This document shows positions 16,453 through 23,793 of a DNA stretch of 38,342 nucleotides, piece after piece; position 1 is the stretch's first letter, and every line of letters begins with the position of its first letter. Below the pieces are notes generated by a model, which searched no databases, had not been told where the DNA came from, and saw only the letters and a list, made by a program, of their open reading frames with translations. The stretch is taken from positions 1 through 38,342 of the forward strand of contig SVSA01000011.1 in NCBI GenBank assembly GCA_015064545.1, in the 5' to 3' direction. A program made the position numbers and the translations under genes. This DNA comes from Oscillospiraceae bacterium (GTDB lineage: Bacteria; Bacillota; Clostridia; Oscillospirales; CAG-272).

Positions 16453-16481
16453 ATTATAGACGATCGATCCGGATTTGTCAA
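16453..16481 (-). promoter_or_regulatory. Perfect-consensus promoter of mraZ-rsmH-ftsL
   Basis: On the minus strand TTGACA (16476-16481), 17 bases, TATAAT (16453-16458). Both hexamers and the spacing are ideal. A promoter this strong makes sense if it is held down by MraZ bound to the repeats at 16408-16445. Confidence 0.93.
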
Positions 16482-16551
16482 GGGTTAAGAGGGAGATTTT
16501 TTGCCAAAATGACCGAATTTTTGACAAAAAAACAAAAAAATTTGTGAAACA

Positions 16552-16563
16552 GAACAGGTGTTC
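16552..16563. promoter_or_regulatory. LexA (DinR) SOS-box-like palindrome
   Basis: GAACAGGTGTTC fits the Firmicutes LexA consensus GAAC-RNRY-GTTC exactly. It lies in the 408-base region between mraZ and vanZ, about 70 bases upstream of the mraZ -35 element, and overlaps no good promoter that I can find. By base composition one such match per several hundred kb is expected by chance, so it could be coincidental. Confidence 0.4.
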
Positions 16564-16647
16564 GGAAGAGAAGCAAGAACCGCTCGATACTGTCAGCCTT
16601 CCTATTGCGAAATCCGGCGACTGCACAGAACCCGATCGTATTAAAGC

Positions 16648-16689
16648 AAAAAAACACCTATGAACACACAGGCTGTGTATTCATAGGTG
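16648..16689 (-). terminator. Intrinsic terminator of the uvrC-rsmD-coaD-vanZ operon
   Basis: On the minus strand CACCTATGAATACACA and TGTGTGTTCATAGGTG form a 16-bp stem (one T-G pair) with a 3-base loop, followed by seven T. A second, smaller hairpin without a T-run (TTCCGCCCC-GAA-GGG-TC-GCGGAA, about 16706-16728) precedes it after the vanZ stop codon. Confidence 0.88.
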
Positions 16690-16753
16690 AATGGATTTAG
16701 GATTTCCGCGACCCTTCGGGGCGGAAGTTCTGAGATGCCGGAACACGCTAAGA

Positions 16754-17380
16754 TTATGTTGAAATCGCTTTGTGCTTTGATCGAATAGCTTTCATAATAG
16801 CGCGGACAAAAGATACCACGCCATATCCAATCAGAATACCTGAAACATTCATCAACAGATCGTCAATATCAAAGCTGCGTCCGATCATCGGTTGCAGCAG
16901 TTCGATGACAAGCGGCAGGATCCATGACAGGAATAGCATACAGCGTGAGGTGATTTTTGACCAAGCGAGGGGAAGCAATATCCCCATAGGAACAAACATC
17001 AGGGCGTTACCGATCAGCATACGCAGAACCCAATCTCCGAGAATTCGCTCACCGATCAGACATTCATAAAAAACCGAAGTGAAATTGTAGCTGAAATCGG
17101 GACGAAAGAGTTCCCCTAACCCGAGAATGGGCTGTTTAGTGAAAATTCCGAACCAAAAGGAATTCCACAGGTTGTTCGGTACTAAAACCAAATTGATGAG
17201 TCCTGTTACATAGCAGACAAACAGCAGGCGAAGCGCTTCTGTACGCCATAGGATCGACTGTTTCTTGCTTTTAAGCAGAGCATAGCGCAGGATTGCGTAA
17301 AGCAGTCCCACAAGACAGGCAAGGGGGAGTACCTGTAAAAACATACCGATGAAGGTGTCGGACAACAGGAGTTGGCGCAT
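16754..17380 (-). CDS. VanZ-family membrane protein
   Basis: This is a 208-residue membrane protein with about five to six hydrophobic segments. The VanZ family pattern is visible: NALMFVPMGILLPL in the middle, then IELLQPMIGRSFDIDDLLMNVSGILIGYG near the C-terminus, with the conserved acidic FDIDD. VanZ of enterococci gives low-level teicoplanin resistance, but most chromosomal VanZ-like proteins have no proven role, so resistance should not be assumed. The ATG follows the coaD stop TGA by nine bases, with the sequence TGAGGAAACAAG serving as stop and ribosome binding site. It is the last gene of the uvrC operon. Confidence 0.85.
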   Translation of the reverse strand: MRQLLLSDTFIGMFLQVLPLACLVGLLYAILRYALLKSKKQSILWRTEALRLLFVCYVTGLINLVLVPNNLWNSFWFGIFTKQPILGLGELFRPDFSYNFTSVFYECLIGERILGDWVLRMLIGNALMFVPMGILLPLAWSKITSRCMLFLSWILPLVIELLQPMIGRSFDIDDLLMNVSGILIGYGVVSFVRAIMKAIRSKHKAIST

Positions 17381-17389
17381 CTTGTTTCC

Positions 17390-17866
17390 TCACAAAAGAC
17401 CGGCGGCATCCAAAACGGCCAGCGCCCTCTCGGGTACGATGCCGACCAGCGACTCACCGTATTTCAGCATATTCCGTACGTAGGAGGAGCTGATGTGAAA
17501 ATATTCGGGCTTGGCGGGAATGAACACAGTATCGGGATGATTGCGAAGTCCACGGTTGATGGTCGAGAGCGACATCTCATACGGAACATCCGAAGCATCG
17601 CGCACCCCGCGCACAATGACACCGATATCATGCGCCTCGGTATAAGCCGCAAGAAGTCCGTCACAAACATCGACCGTTACGTGGTCAAGACCTTCGCAGG
17701 CGGCCTTGACCATGGCGCACCGGGTGTTAAGATCAAAGCGGCAGCTTTTCTCGGTATTGTTGAAGACAACCGCATAGACCTCGTCAAACATCGTAGCCGC
17801 ACGGCGGATGACATCGAGATGGCCGACAGTAATGGGATCAAAGGTGCCGGAGATTAAGGCTTTCAT
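17390..17866 (-). CDS. coaD: Phosphopantetheine adenylyltransferase CoaD
   Basis: CoaD transfers AMP from ATP to 4'-phosphopantetheine, the penultimate step of coenzyme A synthesis. The 158-residue nucleotidyltransferase has SGTFDPITVGHLDVIRRA at residues 6-23, including the T/HxGH catalytic motif, and the second motif FHISSSYVRNMLKYG near the C-terminus. Length is standard. Its start overlaps the end of rsmD by four bases (ATGA), the usual rsmD-coaD coupling. Confidence 0.97.
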   Translation of the reverse strand: MKALISGTFDPITVGHLDVIRRAATMFDEVYAVVFNNTEKSCRFDLNTRCAMVKAACEGLDHVTVDVCDGLLAAYTEAHDIGVIVRGVRDASDVPYEMSLSTINRGLRNHPDTVFIPAKPEYFHISSSYVRNMLKYGESLVGIVPERALAVLDAAGLL

Positions 17867-18420
17867 GAAAGTGTCCTCTCTTTTTCCAAAATGGTGATAT
17901 AGGCTCGGCCATATTTGCTGTGTCGGAAAAGCGACATGCCGGGGCAGGACAGGGGTTCTGGTGATTCGGTTTCGCAGACAACATACCCGCCCTCGGTGAC
18001 AAGACCGTAGTCGGATAACAGCTTGAGCGCTGTCGGTAAATAGCCGCTTTGGTAGGGAGGATCCAAAAAGACGAGATGGAAGGTCTGCTTGCCGGACAGA
18101 TTTCTTAAAACCGATTTAAAATCGGTGCAGAGAAGCGTCATGCGGTCAAACAGCTTGGTCTTGCGGGCATTGCGCTTGATAACCTCACAGGCGGCGGGAT
18201 CGGCATCCGCAATATAGGCAGAGGCCGCACCGCGGCTGAGCGCCTCCAGCGCCAGCTGGCCGGAGCCGCCGAAAAGATCCAGGACGCGGCGTCCTTCCAG
18301 ATCAAATTGCAGAATACTGAAGACCGCTTCCTTGGTGCGTTCGGCGGTAGGGCGTGTGGTTTCGCCCTCCAGGGTTTCAAGACGGGCGCCCTTGGCGCTT
18401 CCGGTAATAATTCGCATCAT
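17863..18420 (-). CDS. rsmD: 16S rRNA (guanine966-N2)-methyltransferase RsmD
   Basis: RsmD methylates N2 of G966 in 16S rRNA. The 185-residue protein shows the family start MRIITGSAKGARLETLEGETTRPTAERTKEAVFSIL, the SAM loop VLDLFGGSGQLALEALSRGA, and the catalytic DPPY (VFLDPPYQSG). The start has two adjacent ATG codons; AAAGGA lies nine bases before the first. It begins three bases after the uvrC stop codon and overlaps coaD by four bases. Confidence 0.97.
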   Translation of the reverse strand: MMRIITGSAKGARLETLEGETTRPTAERTKEAVFSILQFDLEGRRVLDLFGGSGQLALEALSRGAASAYIADADPAACEVIKRNARKTKLFDRMTLLCTDFKSVLRNLSGKQTFHLVFLDPPYQSGYLPTALKLLSDYGLVTEGGYVVCETESPEPLSCPGMSLFRHSKYGRAYITILEKERTLS

Positions 18421-18423
18421 GGT

Positions 18424-20280
18424 TCAGGTTCCTTTTTTTGTTTTTTGAATCGGATGTTCGGTAAAGTAGGTGAGAATACGGGCAGCGTCCTTTTCGGAAA
18501 TTCCCTTTACGGTGGAGAGCTCATCCGCCGTTGCGGTAGCAACGGCACGTAACCCCCCAAAGTGACGGAGGAGCAGCTTGGCTTTGGCAGGACCGATGCC
18601 TTCGATTGCCTCTAAGGCGGAGGTGCGAAGCGATTTTCGTTTCGCTCCGGTCATACGGGAGACCGTATAGCGGTGAACCTCTTCCTGAAGCTTATAAATT
18701 AAAAGAAAAACCGGTTGCTCGCGTGCTATACTGATTTCCTCGTTCTCGGATGTCAGGGCGCGGGTTTTATGGAACTCATCCTTAACCATACCGAATACCG
18801 GGATCGGGATGCCTTTTTCGGCAAGAAGCGTGCGGATGACCGAGACATGTGCCTTGCCGCCATCCAGGAGAAAGAGGTCGGGGAGCGGATCTTCGGGATG
18901 ATTCAGACGGCGCTCGACCGCCTCACGCATCGAGGCATAATCGTCCTGACCGTCGGTAGCTGTAATTTTGTAGGTGCGATAAGCACTTTTAACAAAGCGT
19001 CCGTTTTCCAATCGAATCTTGCCGGCGGTGATGTGCTCACTTCCGTAGTTGGAAATATCGAAAGCTTCGATGGCCTCGGGCACGACCTCAAGCTGAAGAA
19101 GCTGAGCCAAGCGAATGAGGGTGTCGTTTTCCTTTTCGGCGTTGGCGTTGTATTGTGCCGCATATTCCTTGGCATTTTGGCGCACCATCGCACAAAGCTG
19201 TTTGAGGTTTCCTTTTTCGGGAAAGCGGACGTTAACCTTGTAGCCGGCCTTTTCGCGGAGCATAGCGGCCAGTGTTTCGCGGTCCTCGTCGGTAAGCGGA
19301 AAATCGAGTAAAATTTCCTTGGGAATATATTCGCGGATACGATAGAGCTCATAGAGGAAGGCGGCCAAGGCATCGGCATCGACAATGCGATCGGCGCCGA
19401 ACAGAAAGCTTTCATTATCGGTTACTGCACCGTTTCGGATATAGAAAACAGCGAGACAGGAGCAGGTGTCGTCGGTGTGCAGGGCGATAACATCCTGCTC
19501 GACATAAGGGGCGGCGACGACCTTCTGCTTGTCCCAAAGCTTGGCGAGGGCACGGATACGGTCACGGCAGAGCGCGGCTGCCTCAAACATCAGATTTTCG
19601 GCAGCATATTCCATCTGCTTGGTCAGCGAGTCCTTAACCTCCGAAAAGGCACCGCCGAGAAAGGGAATCAGATCTTGAAATACGGCGCGGTATTCTTCGA
19701 CGGATATTTTTCCGGTACAGACGCCGCGGCATAAACCGATCTGGTAATTCAGACACGGACGTGTTTTTCCGATGTCACGGGGAAATTGCTTTTTGCAGTC
19801 GGGCAGTCCAAAGGCTTTTCGGGCGGTATTGACGATGGTATAGGCAATGGAGGTACCGGAATACGGACCGAAATAACGCGCACCGTCGGCCAGACGCTTG
19901 CGAACGACCAGAATGCGGGGATAAGGCTCGTCAAGGGTAACCTTAATGTAGGGATAGCTTTTGCCATCCTTGAGCTTAATATTGAATTTTGGTGTATGAA
20001 GCTTGATCAAGCGGTTTTCAAGCGCCAGGGCCTCGATTTCAGTTGAGGTCAGCATGACCTCAAAATCGGCAATCAACGAGACCAGACGGGCTGTTTTCAC
20101 CGTGTGGTGCTCAAGATCGGTAAAATAGGAAAGGACACGGTTTTTCAGTGCTTTCGATTTGCCGACATAAATGATCGTTCCCGCCTTGTCCTTCATGAGA
20201 TAGACACCGGGACATAGCGGCAGACGGGAGGCTTTGTCACGAAGAGAGCGAATCGCTTCGGTTTCGGAAAGAAACGTCAT
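18424..20280 (-). CDS. uvrC: Excinuclease ABC subunit C (UvrC)
   Basis: UvrC makes both incisions in nucleotide excision repair with UvrA and UvrB. The 618 residues contain the N-terminal GIY-YIG nuclease (GVYLMKDKAGTIIYVGKSKALKNRVLSYF, residues 24-52), a UvrB-binding UVR region (KQMEYAAENLMFEAAALCRDRI, about 205-230), the RNase H-like endonuclease domain (FDISNYGSEHITAG; DLFLLDGGKAHV; EEVHRY) and C-terminal helix-hairpin-helix motifs (IEGIGPAKAKLLLRHFGG). The ATG follows AAAGGA. It heads an operon with rsmD, coaD and vanZ. No strong promoter or SOS box is visible in front of it. Confidence 0.97.
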   Translation of the reverse strand: MTFLSETEAIRSLRDKASRLPLCPGVYLMKDKAGTIIYVGKSKALKNRVLSYFTDLEHHTVKTARLVSLIADFEVMLTSTEIEALALENRLIKLHTPKFNIKLKDGKSYPYIKVTLDEPYPRILVVRKRLADGARYFGPYSGTSIAYTIVNTARKAFGLPDCKKQFPRDIGKTRPCLNYQIGLCRGVCTGKISVEEYRAVFQDLIPFLGGAFSEVKDSLTKQMEYAAENLMFEAAALCRDRIRALAKLWDKQKVVAAPYVEQDVIALHTDDTCSCLAVFYIRNGAVTDNESFLFGADRIVDADALAAFLYELYRIREYIPKEILLDFPLTDEDRETLAAMLREKAGYKVNVRFPEKGNLKQLCAMVRQNAKEYAAQYNANAEKENDTLIRLAQLLQLEVVPEAIEAFDISNYGSEHITAGKIRLENGRFVKSAYRTYKITATDGQDDYASMREAVERRLNHPEDPLPDLFLLDGGKAHVSVIRTLLAEKGIPIPVFGMVKDEFHKTRALTSENEEISIAREQPVFLLIYKLQEEVHRYTVSRMTGAKRKSLRTSALEAIEGIGPAKAKLLLRHFGGLRAVATATADELSTVKGISEKDAARILTYFTEHPIQKTKKGT

Positions 20281-20350
20281 GGTGGTTTCCTTTACGGCAT
20301 TTGTTCAAGAGCTGTCTCCGGCAAGGGGAGGACGCTCGGTAAGCGAGCGA

Positions 20351-20395
20351 AAAGACAAAAGGGCAGACGATCCCGGCGAAGGGACAGCGTCTGCC
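20351..20395 (-). terminator. Intrinsic terminator after the HPr gene
   Basis: On the minus strand GGCAGACG-CTGTCCC and GGGA-T-CGTCTGCC form a long stem with a short loop, followed by CTTTTGTCTTTT. It lies 27 bases after the HPr stop codon and separates HPr from uvrC. Confidence 0.83.
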
Positions 20396-20421
20396 TATTT
20401 CATTTGATACTTACGGCGCGC

Positions 20422-20685
20422 TTAGTCTTCGAAGCCGGTAGCAATCAGCTCGGCAAGGCCGTCGAGAGCTTCGGATTCATCTGCGCCGTCGGCAATCAGT
20501 GTTACGGTCATTCCCTTAACGATGCCGAGAGAAAGAACGCCGAGAAGAGACTTTGCATTGACGCGGCGATCTTCTTTTTCAACCCAGATGGACGCTTTGT
20601 AAGAATTTGCCTTCTGAATGAAGAATGTGGCAGGTCTTGCATGGAGACCGACATTGTTTTGTATCGTTACATCGCGAGAAATCAT
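20422..20685 (-). CDS. ptsH: HPr phosphocarrier protein of the PTS
   Basis: HPr passes phosphate from enzyme I to sugar-specific EIIA proteins and, in Firmicutes, signals carbon status. The 87-residue protein has the active-site segment GLHARPA with His15 and the regulatory segment NAKSLLGVLSLG with Ser46, the site used by HPr kinase for catabolite control. The presence of His15 rules out the Crh paralogue. The gene is monocistronic with its own promoter and terminator, with no ptsI next to it. The ATG follows CAGGAG at ten bases. Confidence 0.93.
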   Translation of the reverse strand: MISRDVTIQNNVGLHARPATFFIQKANSYKASIWVEKEDRRVNAKSLLGVLSLGIVKGMTVTLIADGADESEALDGLAELIATGFED

Positions 20686-20728
20686 AGGAAATGAACTCCT
20701 GTCTATGAAATGTGGTTATAACGTTATT

Positions 20729-20757
20729 ATTATAACAAACTTTTTATACAAAATCAA
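20729..20757 (-). promoter_or_regulatory. Sigma-A promoter of the HPr gene
   Basis: On the minus strand TTGATT (20752-20757), a 17-base spacer and TATAAT (20729-20734). No CcpA (cre) site is evident around it. Confidence 0.83.
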
Positions 20758-20779
20758 GTCTTTTTTTTATTTTTTTGCG

Positions 20780-20822
20780 TCAAGTTTGCGAATTGGCAGA
20801 AAAAACAAAAAATCAAACTTGA
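20780..20822. repeat. Inverted repeat spanning the DUF4330-like stop codon
   Basis: TCAAGTTTG (20780-20788) and CAAACTTGA (20814-20822) are perfect complements separated by 25 bases that hold T-runs on the minus strand. The second arm overlaps the stop codon of the DUF4330-like gene. It lacks a T-run after the stem on the minus strand, so it is not a standard terminator. Confidence 0.5.
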
Positions 20823-21304
20823 TTCACATCCAAATACGTGACAAGCACCGTAACCGAAACATTTTCGGCTTGCAGAACAAACTGCGATCCGGCGGCGATA
20901 TAGGTGTTTCCGCCCAAAAGGAAACCGTCCTCCGAGCGGACAACCTGCGCGGTGAAGGTGGCGGTGACATCATAATGATCGGCCGATTGATAGGTGATCA
21001 ACGTGCCGAGCGGACTTTCCAGATACAGGGTTGCTTTTTCGGAGGAAACCTGTGTGAGCGTACCGAAGGTACTGCCGTTTGCCGAGAACACCGTGTTTTT
21101 GGCAAAGACAGCGGCTTCCTCGGCCGATATGTTGGAGGCAACGACAGTAATTTGCGCTTCGACCAAGGTGGCACCGGAAAACAGACGGGAGATAATTTGG
21201 TAGCGTACGGCAATTCCGATCAAAGAGACAAGGACAAGAAGAATGATAAGAAAGTCAATGACCGAAAAGCGGATACGACGGGTAGCTTTATTGTTTTCGT
21301 TCAT
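20813..21304 (-). CDS. DUF4330-like membrane-anchored protein (copy 2)
   Basis: This 163-residue protein has a short basic cytoplasmic start (MNENNKATRRIRFS), one membrane segment (IDFLIILLVLVSLIGIAVRY, about 16-35) and an extracellular, beta-rich domain. The pattern F-x-x-I/V-D followed by a single anchor and then a small barrel-like domain matches what I recall of the DUF4330 family, which has no assigned function. It is similar in layout to the next gene (copy 1) and lies 26 bases after it. The group follows trmD, murJ and an O-antigen-ligase-like gene, which suggests an envelope role. The ATG follows AAAGGA. Confidence 0.65.
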   Translation of the reverse strand: MNENNKATRRIRFSVIDFLIILLVLVSLIGIAVRYQIISRLFSGATLVEAQITVVASNISAEEAAVFAKNTVFSANGSTFGTLTQVSSEKATLYLESPLGTLITYQSADHYDVTATFTAQVVRSEDGFLLGGNTYIAAGSQFVLQAENVSVTVLVTYLDVNQV

Positions 21305-21330
21305 AACCGAAATCCTTTCTGACAGCGTTG

Positions 21331-21843
21331 TTAATCCGGCGCGGCGGTGTCGGGGAGCGGCTCAAGAGAGAGGCAGGTTCCGGTACCGGTGAAATCGGGG
21401 GTGCGGAAGGAAAGCGGTTGCCCGAGCAAGAGCAGGCGTCCGTCGATTTCATAGCCGGCCTCGGTGAGAAGTGCGTCGGCACGAATGGTGAGAATCATGG
21501 TGACATGACCGGGGAAGGTGCTGGTAACAATGGCGCCGGTTGTCTTGTTAACGCCGGTGTAGCGGCATTCGGCATACGATACGTCGGTGATTTCTCCGAG
21601 ATCGGACAGCTTGACCGAGTCTGTCATCCGATCGCCGATCGAAACCAAATTGCGGAAATCTTCGCGCAGGGGTGAAACCTCAATTTGGTAGATTACCTCA
21701 ACCGTTTCGTTGCTGCCCGGTGTCAGAATCCGGCGTTCGCGCAGGAAAAAGACGACGGTAACCGTGGCGGCCAAAATCGCAACGATCAGAAGAACGTCGA
21801 TGAAATTAAAGAATAATTTTTTCTTTCCGTTGTTGGCATTCAT
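21331..21843 (-). CDS. DUF4330-like membrane-anchored protein (copy 1)
   Basis: This 170-residue protein has the same plan as its downstream neighbour: MNANNGKKKLFFNFIDVLLIVAILAA... gives a basic start and one anchor near residues 13-33, followed by an extracellular domain (YQIEVSPLREDFRNLVSIGD...) without Cys or obvious catalytic residues. The two share the N-terminal MN-x-NN start and the F/V-IDxLLI anchor, so they are probably diverged tandem duplicates. DUF4330 membership is from memory of the family pattern. The ATG follows AAAGGA, 28 bases after the O-antigen-ligase-like gene. Confidence 0.65.
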   Translation of the reverse strand: MNANNGKKKLFFNFIDVLLIVAILAATVTVVFFLRERRILTPGSNETVEVIYQIEVSPLREDFRNLVSIGDRMTDSVKLSDLGEITDVSYAECRYTGVNKTTGAIVTSTFPGHVTMILTIRADALLTEAGYEIDGRLLLLGQPLSFRTPDFTGTGTCLSLEPLPDTAAPD

Positions 21844-21871
21844 GGAAATAGTATCCTTTCAAACGTGTGGA

Positions 21872-23793
21872 TCAGTGCACCGAGAGATCTAAGGAGGGGC
21901 CGTCGGTAGGCGGCGTAATCCGTTCGCGGATGGCGGCACGGATGGCGGCCGAGCAAAGACCTACGATCAGCCAAAAGAGGAGGAAAATGCGGTAGTTGTA
22001 AAAAACATAGTCAAACAGTCCCATGAAAAGGAAGCCGCAGACGGCGGAAAAACCGGCTACCGCCGTGTAGCGAAGCGGCCGTTCATCCGTATGACTGTTG
22101 GCAAAATAGGAGAAGAAGTGACGGAAGAAGATAGCAAGCAGTGCAAGAAAAACGAGCAAGCCGGGAATGCCGAGAGAAACGGTAATCTGCGAAAACAGAT
22201 TGTGTGTATGCGGCGCGGCCTCAATCGCTTGCAGGGAATACAGGGGATAGATGCGACGGAACGCCGATTCTCCCAGACCGATTCCCCCATGAGGCAGTCG
22301 GCGAGCAGGCGATTGGTGCCCTCATAGATGCCGAAACGGTATGCGATAGAGCTGTCGGTCATATCAAAAATGCTGAGGAAGCGCGTTGTGATTTCGGTCG
22401 GTAACAGCGCTGCCAACAGCGGCAAGCAGAGTACGCAGACCGCCAGAACCGCAAGAGAACGGCGCGAGGACAGGAGAAGGATAACCATGGCGATCAGAAT
22501 AGCCGCCAGCCATCCTCCTCTTGACCAGGTAAAAATCAGACAGACAAGCGAGAGAAGGCCGAGCAGTCCATAGCCAAGCCGAGTATCACCGATTTTGCTG
22601 CGTAAGAAGCCAACTGCTAAGAAGGGTGTGGTGAGTAGCAGCATTTCTGCCAGAACATTGGGATTGCCGAAGAGCGAAACCGCGCGTCCGGGGATCAGCG
22701 CGAGCATGGAGGTGTCCAACCAGTTTAAGGGAGACAGGCCGAGAACGTATTCCGTAACGCCAATCAGCGCCGTGACCGAAAGCGAGGCCGTCAGCGCACC
22801 GACACATCGATACACCCAAGCCGACGTGCGGATGAGATTTACGGTAATGAAAAATCCGCAGAGCAGACAGCATTGAAGCAATGCCGTGCGCAAACTTTCG
22901 CCAGGTGTCAACGAGACGAAGCCGCCAAACAGCAGGATAAGACCAAAGCCAAATACGGCAAGATCCGGTGCGGTTGTTGACAGCGTGCGCTTTCCGCGCA
23001 TCAGCTTGCAAAGCCAGGCAACGGTTACCGTTGCTGTCAGAATTGCGATTTGAACGGTGGAAAGGAAGGGGAGAACCAGGAAGATTAATACGACACCGCA
23101 CTCGGGCAGTAAAAAGAGGGCGCAAAGAAGCGATAAGACCGGAATGGCAAGCGTCATCGCGAGTGGGGAGGTAAAGGCGCCGAGAATGCCGAGCCCCAAG
23201 CCGCAGAGAAAGGCGATGTCACCGCGCCCGTATGGTATACCGTCGGGCGTAAGAATCGCCGGCTTAATGCCAAGCACGCGGAACAAGAAGAAGGAGAGTA
23301 GGCGGCTCTCGGTGAAAGCGACACCGCAGGATTTGGGTGATGTGCTTAATATGCCGCCGATCGCGGAACAAATCAAGCCCAAAAGGATGGTCAAAAGCGG
23401 TGTTTCGGTATGACCGAGAACAAAACGCTCAATCGTATAAGCGACGGAGAGGCAGAGACCGAAGGCAAAATAGAAGGTGCCAAGACATTTTAATTGAAGC
23501 AAGGGAAGGCTGCGAAGGAAGGCAACCAACTTTGTTAAGAGAAAGCTTTGCTCAAATTCGCGTGCCATCCAGCGCTTGAAGGGGATGGAAAGACGGCGGC
23601 GAAACGCGATTTTCTCATTTGCTTTGGCTAACAGTCGGTCACCGTCAGGGTGATGACCACCGGTCAGGAGATGACCGACGGCGCTTTCGGGCAGCTTGTC
23701 GTAGAAGTATTCTGAGGCGCGGGCCAGCGTTGAGAGAATCAAGCTGTGGGAAATAAGATCAAAGCGCTCTTTTTTCTTGCGGGGAGAATTCAT
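21872..23793 (-). pseudogene. O-antigen ligase-like polytopic membrane protein, broken by a one-base frameshift
   Basis: Two overlapping ORFs (22057-23793 and 21872-22159) are halves of one gene. The first frame carries about ten membrane segments and motifs of the O-antigen ligase/polymerase family (SLFGNPNVLAEMLLL, FTWSRGGWLA, SSIAYRFGIYEGTNRLLADCLMG), then turns into a Cys/Arg/Pro-rich nonsense tail. The second frame continues exactly with GIGLGESAFRR, then APHTHNLFSQI, the conserved His-containing part, and further membrane segments. The break is at a run of five G (minus strand; 22284-22288); one more G restores a 640-residue protein. This may be a real mutation, a phase-variable tract or a sequencing error. 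The start ATG follows AAAGGAG and overlaps murJ by 35 bases. A role in joining or polymerising lipid-linked glycans outside the membrane is inferred. Confidence 0.85.

Noticed and set aside
16475-16663. Small plus-strand ORF (62 residues) between mraZ and vanZ
   Set aside because: It starts at a TTG within the mraZ -35 region, has no ribosome binding site, and its 3' end runs into the vanZ terminator.
16754-17380. Glycopeptide resistance gene
   Set aside because: VanZ-like proteins are widespread in Clostridia chromosomes; no vanA/B/H/X/R/S genes are present, so resistance is not supported.
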